Shown in pieces: positions 1 through 8,205 of a stretch of 34,925 nt of DNA; the stretch's first letter is position 1; each line of letters opens with the position of its first letter. A model generated the notes under the pieces. It made no database searches. It was not told the origin of the DNA and was given only the letters and a program-made list of their open reading frames with translations. Source of the DNA: Vibrio thalassae (GTDB taxonomy: Bacteria > Pseudomonadota > Gammaproteobacteria > Enterobacterales > Vibrionaceae). The DNA lies in contig NZ_OANU01000113.1 of assembly GCF_900089835.1 (NCBI RefSeq), positions 1 to 34,925 on the forward strand, given 5' to 3'. The position numbers were made by a program, and so were the translations under genes.

Positions 1-212
1 GCCAAAAGATGCCGTTCAAGTGGCGCCTTCCAGCAACCAACCCCTACCTTCTGACTGAAGCCAGAAACACAGTTACTTCAAGATACTCAGATGTTGCTAT
101 GGCCGTTGGCCTTGATTAAGCGGAGAGCCGTATGCGCTGAAAGGTGCACGTACGGTTCGGAGAGGAGAGGCAGAGAGATAGTTCGACTACGCTCTGTCTC
201 TTACTCTACTAT
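1..212 (+). mobile_element. Group II intron, 3' end only (domains V and VI)
   Basis: This is the 3' end of a self-splicing retroelement RNA. Positions 125-158 fold as a textbook 34-nt domain V: an 8-bp lower stem carrying the AGC catalytic triad at 126-128, a 2-nt CG bulge at 149-150, and a 6-bp upper stem capped by a GAAA tetraloop. Domain VI follows: arms 166-175 and 192-201 pair over 10 bp. A203 stands unpaired on the 3' side and is the likely branch point. The intron should end with AY at 209 or 212. A frame open from the window edge to a stop at 117-119 (38 codons) might be the tail of the intron-encoded protein, but I do not recognise it. The intron is on the plus strand, convergent with the Hsp70 gene. 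Its 5' part lies outside the window. Confidence 0.85.
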
Positions 213-255
213 TTGTGCCAAAGTGTTCCAAATCATCGCAAATGGTGTCGTTGGG

Positions 256-3054
256 TTATTGATTGATAAGTCGCAGTCCAACGGGTAGGGCATCACCAAA
301 TAGCTTTTTAGAGTCAGATTCAGACAGTGTTTTGACCTCAGACACCAATTCATACCAACTAGAAGGTGCTTTAGATGCTTTCAACTTATCTAAGACCTGT
401 CCCCGATAGTCATCCGAAATATCTAGTGAGCGGTCTCCAGTTTTACGGCACATCAGGACACAAGCAAAGCCTATCATTGGTTCTTTCAGCCAGTCTTGTT
501 CCAGTAGCTTTGGTAGCCATTGTTCAACCTGTTCTCTTGCTATCACGTTATGCTGACTGCCGTAAAGCGGCGTACGAGAAGCGAGTCTTCCTAATGCCCA
601 CCAATGCGCTTGTTCGAACTGAGACTGATTAAAGGCTTTGCTAAGATACCAAGTCGCTAACAGAACTTTGTCATCGACGTACAAGTTCTCTAAGCTTGCC
701 GATAAACGAACCATGGCTTCGTAACCTTTGTCCTTGGCACCTTGGAATGTTTTGGCATTCTTCATTGCACCAGGATGCAAGTACTTGGCGATTCCGCCTA
801 ATATTACTTCCTGTTGCTCTTCATTCAGACCACCTGAAACACGACGCCAGAAGGTCCACCAATCACTCCACCCTTGTGCATTTTGGAATTGAATACCTTG
901 TTGGTATAACCCCCAAATTTGCTCCATACGCCATGAGTCGGTCGCATCACCAAAGCCAGGACGCATACAAAAACCTGTCAAACGAAGCCAGTTCTTTTCG
1001 TGTTGTTCCGAACGACGACGACGTTTTCGGCCGAGAGAAAAACTATCAACCAGAGAGCGTAAGGTGTGAAAATCCCAGTCATCTTTTTTACCAAGGTTTT
1101 TCTCAAGCACTTTTGCGAGCAGCTTTATTTCTTTGCTATCAGCACTGTTTTTGTTACCACTATACAAACGAGAAATCAGTTCTTTACTTGGTTCGAGTCC
1201 AGGGTGAGCGGAAACCGTTTCTTCTTGTGCTTGTTGATTTCGAACTTCAAACTCAAGCGCCCATCGCTGCGCATCATTCTCGGTGCTTACGCATTCAATC
1301 TTAAGTGTGCCAACTTCTGTTAATTGACATGCAAGTTGAACTTCGACTCGTTCTTTTTGATTAGCGGCAAGCTGTAATTCGCTACCCTGTAACGTATTGA
1401 TGTATGGCGGTAATGGCGTGAACTGATCGGGGTCGATTTGAACCATTAAACCGTTTTGTACTTTTTGATGATCGCCAAAGTAATCATGAGTAGAAGTAAG
1501 AAGGTTAAAGCGAACTGGTTCACCAAGAGTCAGCGCAAATCGACGTCCGGTTAAACGTATTTCTTGCCCTTCATCTGTCCCTTTAGACAATAAACATAAG
1601 GCTTGCCCCAGTTTGTTTTTCTCTTGTAAGTGTAGGAAGTAGGAGCGTGCACTACCGCCACCAATTTTAAGCTGTGCACCACGGCGTGCTTTTGCAAAAG
1701 CAACAGCACCAAGCGCAACAGACCAATCTGGATGAGGGTTAGAAAGCAAAGAAATAGGTGAACCTTTCCAATTCTCAACAATATCGACCACGCGACGCGT
1801 GACTAAGTCACTGTTGAAAACGCCACCATTGAGCAACAGGCCAACGGGAATCGCTGGCTCACTTTGGTCGCCCAAGGCGTCTTTAGCAACTTCCTGATGT
1901 AGGTGTAAGAATTCAGAAACATGTTTACTTACCGCTGGGTCTGAAACATAAGGTAGTCCAAATTCAACCACAGCGCTTCGTTTCTTATCTGGCAGCTCAC
2001 CAAACCCAGTAGTGGGGAAGAAGCCTTCGAGAGCAATTTGATGGACTTCCTGTTTAGTCAGAGCAATACTTTTCGTGCCACCTATCAAACGAGAACCACT
2101 GCCTAACATGGTGATTTTCATTTCGTCTGGCGCATGTGCAGAGAGTAGTGCTTCTTTCGCTTTACGAGTTTGCTGAATCAGTTTTGTAAGACTGGCGGCG
2201 TTAAGTTTTTTGGTTTCGTTAAATCGCTGCTCTGCCATGTGGGCAAGCGCCAAATCGAGGTTATCACCGCCCAGCATCAAATGCTCGCCGACTCCAATTC
2301 GATTTAGTGATAATTCGTCATTGTCGTGTTTAGCTTCAATCAAACTCAAGTCAGTCGTACCACCGCCAACATCACAGACTAAGATCAATGGCACTTGCGC
2401 TAACTCTTTCGCGGCGGTGTCTTTGTGCCTTGCGTACCAGTCATAACAGACCGCTTGTGGTTCTTCTAACAGATGGACTTTGGGTAGTCCTGCCAACTTT
2501 GCTGCTTGCAAGGTGAGCTTTCTCGCCGTTTCATCAAAGGATGCCGGTACCGTAATAACAACATCTTGATCTTCAAGTTTGTTGTAATGGTGACGATGGT
2601 TCCAAGCTTGACGGATGTGGTTAAGATAGCTTGCACTGGCAATGACAGGCGATACTTTCTCGACATCTTGCGCTCCAGCCCACGGAAGAATGTCGTCTTC
2701 ACGATCAACCGCGGTATGGGAAAGCCAACTTTTGGCACTTGAGACCTGACGGCCTTCAACTTTTGCCCCCAACTCTCGCGCCCATTCACCAATAATGATG
2801 TTGTTTAGATCACCACTCACCGGGTGATTTTCCCATGGGAGCGTGAGGTCTGCTTCTGACACTTGCTGGGTTACGGGGTGATAACGGAAAGAGGGTAGTA
2901 ACGGTTTACGCACTACTTCGCCTGGGCCAACGAGTTGGTCGATTTCAAACAATTCGACCGGAGAGTTAGAGAGGTCGTCTTGAATTTCACAGAATGCGAC
3001 AACCGTATTGGTTGTACCTAAATCGATACCGACCAGATATTGTGAGGATGCCAT
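256..3054 (-). CDS. Long Hsp70-family (DnaK-like) ATPase, 932 aa, with C-terminal extension
   Basis: A cytoplasmic Hsp70-type ATPase, probably a specialised chaperone. The N-terminal phosphate-1 loop GIDLGTTN (residues 9-16), the phosphate-2 motif DVGGGTTDLSL (about 225-235) and an adenosine-type motif LLLNGGVFNS are intact. A beta-rich part to about residue 640 matches the whole length of the neighbouring 620-aa protein: GTLKIECVSTEND here aligns with GTLYLEAIASDNG there. Beyond this lie roughly 300 mainly helical residues, including a basic patch RKRRRR and a Trp-rich stretch (GWSDWWTFWRR). Such an extension is not found in DnaK; it may correspond to the DUF3731-type domain known from Hsp70-associated proteins (from memory, unverified). 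There is no EEVD-like tail. The gene is third after the DUF2760-like and 620-aa Hsp70 genes, separated by 85 bp containing a terminator-like hairpin. Its substrate is unknown. Confidence 0.88.
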   Translation of the reverse strand: MASSQYLVGIDLGTTNTVVAFCEIQDDLSNSPVELFEIDQLVGPGEVVRKPLLPSFRYHPVTQQVSEADLTLPWENHPVSGDLNNIIIGEWARELGAKVEGRQVSSAKSWLSHTAVDREDDILPWAGAQDVEKVSPVIASASYLNHIRQAWNHRHHYNKLEDQDVVITVPASFDETARKLTLQAAKLAGLPKVHLLEEPQAVCYDWYARHKDTAAKELAQVPLILVCDVGGGTTDLSLIEAKHDNDELSLNRIGVGEHLMLGGDNLDLALAHMAEQRFNETKKLNAASLTKLIQQTRKAKEALLSAHAPDEMKITMLGSGSRLIGGTKSIALTKQEVHQIALEGFFPTTGFGELPDKKRSAVVEFGLPYVSDPAVSKHVSEFLHLHQEVAKDALGDQSEPAIPVGLLLNGGVFNSDLVTRRVVDIVENWKGSPISLLSNPHPDWSVALGAVAFAKARRGAQLKIGGGSARSYFLHLQEKNKLGQALCLLSKGTDEGQEIRLTGRRFALTLGEPVRFNLLTSTHDYFGDHQKVQNGLMVQIDPDQFTPLPPYINTLQGSELQLAANQKERVEVQLACQLTEVGTLKIECVSTENDAQRWALEFEVRNQQAQEETVSAHPGLEPSKELISRLYSGNKNSADSKEIKLLAKVLEKNLGKKDDWDFHTLRSLVDSFSLGRKRRRRSEQHEKNWLRLTGFCMRPGFGDATDSWRMEQIWGLYQQGIQFQNAQGWSDWWTFWRRVSGGLNEEQQEVILGGIAKYLHPGAMKNAKTFQGAKDKGYEAMVRLSASLENLYVDDKVLLATWYLSKAFNQSQFEQAHWWALGRLASRTPLYGSQHNVIAREQVEQWLPKLLEQDWLKEPMIGFACVLMCRKTGDRSLDISDDYRGQVLDKLKASKAPSSWYELVSEVKTLSESDSKKLFGDALPVGLRLINQ

Positions 3055-3097
3055 GACATGCTCCAGTTAGGTCTTAATAAAGACTGGGATTAGCGAT

Positions 3098-3124
3098 AAA
3101 AAACGGCACGTAATGTGCCGTTTT
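3098..3124 (-). terminator. Rho-independent terminator or attenuator between the two Hsp70 genes
   Basis: Arms 3100-3109 and 3115-3124 pair perfectly over 10 bp around a 5-nt loop. Read on the minus strand, the hairpin is followed by six T (3103-3098). It lies 15 bp after the stop of the 620-aa Hsp70 gene and 44 bp before the start of the 932-aa gene, so it should reduce read-through into the second gene. Confidence 0.75.
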
Positions 3125-3139
3125 GTCATTTAATTATTG

Positions 3140-5002
3140 TTATGCGTCTTCGCGGACGTCAAATTCAACGTGCCATTTTTGGCCATTATCCGAAGCGATG
3201 GCTTCCAGATAGAGAGTGCCTAGCTCGGTAACGCGCGATGACAGTGTTACAGGAACTACTTCACCAACGCTGCGACCTTCTGATACTGGCAACGTCACTT
3301 GAATTTCTGGCAGTTCTTCCAGCTCTTCTGGTTGCCAAAAATCAAGGTGGACACCGGCTTCATCGTCACGGCGAGTGGTTGAACCAAAGAATTGGAAGTG
3401 AACAGGCTGGCCAATGACAAGTCCGAACTCTTGACTTGGGACTTGAACACTACTGCCTTCTTCCATGCCAAATGGTGCAACACAAAGTGCTTCCATTGGA
3501 GGAGCCATACCCGGAATCGCAGGCATCGCACTCTCGATGCCGATGTAATAACTCGAGGCAATACCACCGCGAATTCGAACACCTTGACCGCGGCGAACGC
3601 TACCGTAGTAGGCCGCGCCGCTTGCTACCGCAAGATCTAAGTCCAAACCAGAAAGCATTTTAGCTTTCTCTGAACCTGCGGTCTCTAACCAAGCATTGAT
3701 AGTGTTAACGAGGCGATCAGACAGCAACTTCGATTTTAGAACACCACCATTGAAGAGTAGAGCCGTTGGTTTGACGAACTCTGGTGCACTTTGCATGCCC
3801 GGAATGCCTGCAAAGGCGTTATCGGTGGCATTGCTTTGACGACTCAAAAACGCAGCAATGTGACGAGTAATCGCAGCATCTTGGGCGTAAGGTAGGCCCA
3901 CTTGAGTCAATGCACCACGCGCACGTTGAACCGGATGATCTTGAATGCCGATTTGTGGGAAGAAACCGTCGACAAGTGTTTGTTGAACTTCTTGTTGGGT
4001 TAATTCAGTTTTCAGTGTTGCACCAAGTAATTTAGAACCACGACTTGGAACAACGATTGGCACCGCTTGAAGCTCAGAGTCGTTTAACAACGCTTCTTTA
4101 GCATCGCGGCAAGCATGAGTCATTGCTTGAACTTGCCATGGTTGCAGTTCTTTGCCATCTTGCGCCAGCTTCATCTTTAGGCGATAAGCTAAAGCAAGAT
4201 CCATGTTGTCACCACCAAGCAAAATATGCTCACCAACGGCAACACGTTCAAGATTTAGGTTGCCATCTTGTTCTGTCACTGCGACCAACGATAAGTCTGT
4301 AGTACCACCACCGACATCGACCACCAGTACCACATCACCTACATTGACCTCATCGCGCCACTTATCGTCGCTGTTATCAATCCAGCTGTACAAGGCTGCT
4401 TGAGGCTCTTCAAGAAGGGTGAGGTGTGCTAATCCAATATTACGCGCTGCTTCTGCAGTAAGATCGCGCGCCGCTGGATCAAAAGATGCCGGAACGGTAA
4501 TGGTGACGTCTTGGTCTTCAAGCTTATGCTCAGGATACATGTGATTCCATACATCTTTCAGGTGCTCTAGATACAATTCTGTCGCACGAAGAGGAGAGAC
4601 TTTGCTCACTTCTTCTGGGCTACCTTGTGGCAGGAAGCTTTCACGACGGTTTACTCCGCCATGACATAGCCAAGATTTAGCACTTGCAACCAGGCGAATC
4701 GGCGTTTTTGAACCTAGATTGCGAGCAACGGCACCAACCAGTGCTTTGGGTTCGCTCGTCCATGGAAGAGTACGCGAGCCTTGTCCCATTTCGTGCTCAT
4801 GAGGTTGGTACAAAAATGAGCCCAGTTGTTTGAAAGACTCAACAGTACCAGGTGCAGTGAGCTGAGGAATAGACACTACCTCTACGCGCGCTGATTCATC
4901 TGTGGTGTCAAGAAACGACATAACACAGTGCGTGGTACCTAAGTCGATACCGACACTGTATTGCGCCACTTTTTGAGACTGTTCGTGTGTTGATTGCTCC
5001 AT
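3140..5002 (-). CDS. Hsp70-family (DnaK-like) ATPase, 620 aa
   Basis: An Hsp70-type ATPase and clear paralogue of the 932-aa product downstream. The phosphate-1 motif GIDLGTTH lies at residues 18-25. The phosphate-2 motif DVGGGTTDLSL and the adenosine motif LLFNGGVLKS are present. The shared block SAKSWL...EEVSKVSPL is also found in the paralogue. The C-terminal ~100 residues are beta-rich and end in DVREDA, without a DnaK lid or EEVD tail, so the substrate-binding part is atypical. The start ATG overlaps the stop of the upstream DUF2760-like gene by one base (TAATG at 5000-5004), which indicates translational coupling and a joint role. No J-domain or GrpE-like gene lies nearby. YegD-type proteins are shorter (~450 aa). 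Confidence 0.88.
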   Translation of the reverse strand: MEQSTHEQSQKVAQYSVGIDLGTTHCVMSFLDTTDESARVEVVSIPQLTAPGTVESFKQLGSFLYQPHEHEMGQGSRTLPWTSEPKALVGAVARNLGSKTPIRLVASAKSWLCHGGVNRRESFLPQGSPEEVSKVSPLRATELYLEHLKDVWNHMYPEHKLEDQDVTITVPASFDPAARDLTAEAARNIGLAHLTLLEEPQAALYSWIDNSDDKWRDEVNVGDVVLVVDVGGGTTDLSLVAVTEQDGNLNLERVAVGEHILLGGDNMDLALAYRLKMKLAQDGKELQPWQVQAMTHACRDAKEALLNDSELQAVPIVVPSRGSKLLGATLKTELTQQEVQQTLVDGFFPQIGIQDHPVQRARGALTQVGLPYAQDAAITRHIAAFLSRQSNATDNAFAGIPGMQSAPEFVKPTALLFNGGVLKSKLLSDRLVNTINAWLETAGSEKAKMLSGLDLDLAVASGAAYYGSVRRGQGVRIRGGIASSYYIGIESAMPAIPGMAPPMEALCVAPFGMEEGSSVQVPSQEFGLVIGQPVHFQFFGSTTRRDDEAGVHLDFWQPEELEELPEIQVTLPVSEGRSVGEVVPVTLSSRVTELGTLYLEAIASDNGQKWHVEFDVREDA

Positions 5003-5634
5003 TATAGCTCTACCTCTGCTGGTGCAATGATGGACGCATTGTAATTTTCAGATAACTTAGGCAGCGTCACTTTATCCGCTTTCCACCCTTTGTGAGCAAG
5101 TGTGCCGGAGAAAGGTGCGTTACCCGTTACATTGCCAGTAAGGCGAATGCTCTGAGGGTCGAAACCTTCTTGAACAGAGACGCGTGTTTCTTCATCTTCG
5201 CCGCGAACTGGTGACAGAGTGAAGTACTCAGTGATCACCTTTTTACCGCCAGAATGAACAACACGAGCCGCTGCACCCACTTCTTCATCAGAGAAGGAAG
5301 TCAAATCTTCTTGTAAGAAGTCGACCAAACGGGCTTCTTGTTGCATTAAGGACAGAAGTTGCATTGCAGAATCCGTAGAAGCAGTTGCAAGCTTAGATTC
5401 GACTTCGACAACTTTTTCGATGACTTTTTCTACTTCGACAACCTTTTCAACTTCAACGATTTTTTCTACTGGCTTTTCAACCTCGACGATCTTCTCTACC
5501 GGCTTTTCGACGATTTTTTCGATGACTTTGCTTTTGCGTGATACCGCGATAGCAAGCAACAAAACGCTAGAAGCTGCAAGGCCAGCGTGCAACATGTCGA
5601 AAGTGGTTGGGATAACATTTAGATCGATGTTCAT
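5002..5634 (-). CDS. DUF2760-like protein with N-terminal membrane segment and K/E/V coiled coil
   Basis: A 210-aa protein of unknown function, the first gene of the Hsp70 cluster. Residues ~13-31 form one hydrophobic segment followed by a basic stretch (SRKSKV), consistent with a single-pass inner-membrane anchor. Residues ~36-82 are a low-complexity repeat built from units such as VEKIVEVEKP and VEKVVEVE, almost only V, E, K, I and P, which should form a rigid stalk or coiled coil. The remaining ~125 residues are a globular C-terminal part that I assign to DUF2760 from memory of its association with Hsp70 pairs. The stop overlaps the ATG of the 620-aa Hsp70 gene, so both should be made together. 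It may tether or recruit the Hsp70s at the membrane; this is inference. Confidence 0.75.
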   Translation of the reverse strand: MNIDLNVIPTTFDMLHAGLAASSVLLLAIAVSRKSKVIEKIVEKPVEKIVEVEKPVEKIVEVEKVVEVEKVIEKVVEVESKLATASTDSAMQLLSLMQQEARLVDFLQEDLTSFSDEEVGAAARVVHSGGKKVITEYFTLSPVRGEDEETRVSVQEGFDPQSIRLTGNVTGNAPFSGTLAHKGWKADKVTLPKLSENYNASIIAPAEVEL

Positions 5635-5964
5635 AGGAGTTTCTCTATGTGTCAGTCATTAGTTGTTAATTTTGGGGCGAAGTCTAGCATAATCAAGGCT
5701 CATAGCGCGATGCTTTCGCAATAATGTCATTAGAAAGTGAGTTTTTTGGTGAAGAATTCAGCAGATAATGATGATTTTACAAAATTAGGTGATCTTCGCT
5801 GTTTTTTTTAACACTGTATCTGTTGTCTATGTCAGAGCTGTGTAAGATTTAATGTTCAAAGGTAAAGTATTGTATTTTCAATACTTATATCATTTGGATA
5901 ATAAATATCATAAATATAAAAACTGGTAATACCAAAAAAACGAAAGTCAGTTAGGACAACATAT
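5635..5964. promoter_or_regulatory. 330-bp AT-rich divergent intergenic region with an inverted repeat
   Basis: This region separates the divergent DUF2760-like and CHASE-GGDEF genes and must hold both promoters. I see no credible ORF. Positions 5865-5886 form a perfect 8-bp inverted repeat (AAGTATTG / CAATACTT, 6-nt spacer), a candidate operator about 80 bp upstream of the cyclase start. It is followed by an A/T-rich stretch with ATATCAT and AATATCATAAATAT. The cyclase gene has AGGA at 5953-5956, 8 nt before its ATG. I cannot place -35/-10 boxes with confidence. Confidence 0.5.
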
Positions 5965-7500
5965 ATGGTTATAGGCTTAAACAAAGAGGATCGCGGTGTA
6001 AAGCGATACTCAGTGTTGGTACTAATTCTAGGATTAGTGCTGACGATTTTTATTACCCATCTTGTTTATAAAGGACAAAAGCAGCTTTCTGATTCCAATT
6101 TTGAATTCTTGGTTCACAATCAAGCTGAAAATATTAAAGAGCTCGTGATGTTAGATGTCGCTTTTATTGGTGCTGGGGCAAGCTTTTATCATGCAACACA
6201 GCCGCCAACATGGGATAACTTTTCTACTTTTGTGGCACCCTTGCTAGCGGATTCAAAAAGTTTGATAGCCATGCAATGGATGAAGAAAGTTTACCCAGAA
6301 CAAATCGCGTCTCATGTCGAGCGAGTAAAGCAACACTTTCCCAATTACCAAATCTACACCGTTCCTAAAGATCTACCTCGACAAGACGGCTATATCCTAG
6401 AAAATGACGAACCTATTTATGTTGCCAGTGATGTCTATCCGGTGAACGAAGCCAATTTACGGGCTCTAGGCTATTATTCGTCACGGGAACGTGTCAGACG
6501 TGTAATTCGAAATACATTGAAAACGGGTGAACCTAGCCTGTCAGATAAAATTCGTCTGCTCCAAGATGGATTTGACCGTTCGTTACCTAAGCAGGGCATG
6601 CTAGTTTACCATCCGGTGTTTGAAATTGGCGAAAATTCTCTGCGAGGTGTTGTGATTGGTGTCGTACGAACGACAGCCTATTTTGAACAGATCGTATCGC
6701 GCACGTCGATTGGTAAAGAGGTTGGGATACAAGTGGTTGATCTCGGTTTTGATGCAGAAGATGACCCAATTATGTATGAAAACCAAGGGTGGAAAACCCT
6801 TTCTGGTGCAACTAAGAGCGTTATCATTGATCTGTACGATCGACAGTGGAATATCCAATTCAAACACGATTCTGATATTTCACATAACGATAGAGTTATC
6901 CTAATCTGTGTTGCTTCCGGCGGTTTTATTATTTCAATACTGTTGGCTTACGTTGTTCAGCTTATGTTGCGTGAACAAAGAAGATTAACCAAGTTGGTGA
7001 GTCGCCGTACTCGTGATCTCCAATATCTGGTCGAGAGAGATCCATTAACGGAAGTATATAATCGTCGAGCATTCAATCGGTTAGCCGATTATCATATTTC
7101 ATGTCATAAACCATTTTCGTTAGTAATTATCGATATAGATAAATTTAAACAAATTAATGACCAATACGGGCACGTATCAGGTGACGAAATTCTCATGCAG
7201 GTTGCCGCCTGTATAAAAACAGAACTGTATCCCGATGATATGTTATTTCGATTAGGTGGCGATGAGTTTGCTGTGATTAGCCGCTGTGTCGACGAGGGGC
7301 TACTCAAAGGTTATTTGAGTAACCTATGTGCAGAAATATCCATGATCAAATGGGACAGTATCGACCCTAATTTTTTTTGTACGTTGAGTATTGGTGCCAC
7401 GGTATTTAAAGGGGAGTCACTCGAAAAACTCATGAATCGAGCCGACGATCTTTTATACAAAAGTAAAGACAAGGGACGAAATAGAGCGATGGTTGCTTGA
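5965..7500 (+). CDS. CHASE-domain membrane diguanylate cyclase (GGDEF)
   Basis: A 511-aa inner-membrane sensor that should make cyclic di-GMP from two GTP. TM1 is at about residues 12-34 and TM2 at about 309-335. The periplasmic region between them resembles a CHASE domain (blocks around ALGYYSSRERVRRVI and GVVIGVVRTTAYFEQIV), which in this family binds small extracellular ligands. After TM2 a short linker leads to the GGDEF domain: DPLTEVYNRRAF near its start, IDIDKFKQINDQYGH with the metal-binding Asp, and an intact GGDEF signature near residue 430, so catalysis is expected. The RxxD inhibitory site five residues upstream is replaced by YPDD, so classic product inhibition should be absent. 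There is no EAL domain. AGGA lies 8 nt before the ATG. The exonuclease gene follows after 88 bp. Confidence 0.92.
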   Translation: MVIGLNKEDRGVKRYSVLVLILGLVLTIFITHLVYKGQKQLSDSNFEFLVHNQAENIKELVMLDVAFIGAGASFYHATQPPTWDNFSTFVAPLLADSKSLIAMQWMKKVYPEQIASHVERVKQHFPNYQIYTVPKDLPRQDGYILENDEPIYVASDVYPVNEANLRALGYYSSRERVRRVIRNTLKTGEPSLSDKIRLLQDGFDRSLPKQGMLVYHPVFEIGENSLRGVVIGVVRTTAYFEQIVSRTSIGKEVGIQVVDLGFDAEDDPIMYENQGWKTLSGATKSVIIDLYDRQWNIQFKHDSDISHNDRVILICVASGGFIISILLAYVVQLMLREQRRLTKLVSRRTRDLQYLVERDPLTEVYNRRAFNRLADYHISCHKPFSLVIIDIDKFKQINDQYGHVSGDEILMQVAACIKTELYPDDMLFRLGGDEFAVISRCVDEGLLKGYLSNLCAEISMIKWDSIDPNFFCTLSIGATVFKGESLEKLMNRADDLLYKSKDKGRNRAMVA

Positions 7501-7588
7501 TTTTTTAGCGATCAGATTAAGAACGGTCGAGGTTTTATGTTCGATACGTTACAATTCAGCCGTCCGTCTAACTAATCTTAATATCCGT

Positions 7589-8119
7589 ATGAATTATAAT
7601 CGTGTCGTTTGCTTTGATCTTGAAATGTGTTGCTGGAACGTCGATGGTGTCGGCACGACGGGCGAGATCATTGAAGTAGGGCTCGCAGAAATAGATTTGG
7701 TTAAACAAGAAGTCGTCAAGCGAGCTCAATACTATGTCAAGCCAGAACACGATAAGGTTTCGTTGTTTTGTACCGAGCTTACAGGTATTACACCTCGTAA
7801 AGTAGAAAAACAAGGGCGTCCACTTGCCTCTGTTATTCAATCCATGGTGAAAAACTTTGGTGGGGCTAACAAAATTTATGCCTCATGGGGTCGAGATGAC
7901 CTTATCTTGCTCGAAGAGTGTCAAGCAAAGGGCATTGAGATGCCATTTAAAGAGTTTGTAAATTTGGCAACACTGTACCGTATTCAGCAACGTCTTAAAG
8001 ATAAACGTATTGGACACAAGGCGGCTCAAGAAAGTCAAGGAATAGAATGGGAAGGAAGACAGCATTCTGGTTACGTTGACGCATACAATCTAGCGAAATT
8101 GGCACTCACTATGTTGTAA
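7589..8119 (+). CDS. DEDDh 3'-5' exonuclease (RNase T / ERI-1-like)
   Basis: A 176-aa cytoplasmic exonuclease of the DnaQ/RNase T superfamily. Exo I is FDLEM (residues 8-12, Asp and Glu metal ligands). A middle SWGRDD block supplies the Exo II Asp. HSGYVDAYNLA near the end carries the catalytic His and Asp with the four-residue spacing of the DEDDh class. Its length and the motif CTELTGIT resemble ERI-1/KapD-type enzymes that trim structured RNA 3' ends, rather than the polymerase epsilon subunit. The open frame extends to 7493, overlapping the cyclase gene, but the first 32 codons look non-coding in character and conserved similarity begins at MNYNRVVCF, so I start at 7589. The ribosome binding site is weak. 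A strong terminator follows the stop. Confidence 0.85.
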   Translation: MNYNRVVCFDLEMCCWNVDGVGTTGEIIEVGLAEIDLVKQEVVKRAQYYVKPEHDKVSLFCTELTGITPRKVEKQGRPLASVIQSMVKNFGGANKIYASWGRDDLILLEECQAKGIEMPFKEFVNLATLYRIQQRLKDKRIGHKAAQESQGIEWEGRQHSGYVDAYNLAKLALTML

Positions 8120-8142
8120 TATGCGAAGGTGTAGTTTTCAAG

Positions 8143-8169
8143 CCGAGTGGGAGAACCACTCGGTTTTTT
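8143..8169 (+). terminator. Rho-independent terminator after the exonuclease gene
   Basis: Arms 8143-8150 and 8156-8163 pair perfectly over 8 GC-rich base pairs around a GAGAA loop, followed by six T. It lies 23 bp past the exonuclease stop. The minus-strand side has no T tract, so it does not clearly serve the convergent terB-like gene. Confidence 0.9.
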
Positions 8170-8205
8170 AATGCCTATTCAACATGTTTGTGAATCAACG
8201 GCGCG

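Noticed and set aside
91..288. 65-codon open frame on the plus strand
   Set aside because: It runs through intron domains V and VI and into the flanking DNA; the RNA structure explains the sequence and the protein has no recognisable features.
696..1323. Plus-strand frames of up to 202 codons inside the 932-aa Hsp70 gene
   Set aside because: They are antisense to a well-supported coding region, with no family similarity or ribosome site.
5385..5530. CRISPR-like array
   Set aside because: The repetition is a degenerate short coding repeat without unique spacers, and no cas genes are present. I found no CRISPR array elsewhere in the window.
5359..5662. Plus-strand frames rich in S, T, F and D opposite the DUF2760-like gene
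   Set aside because: They are the antisense translation of the V/E/K repeat tract, and composition alone keeps them open.
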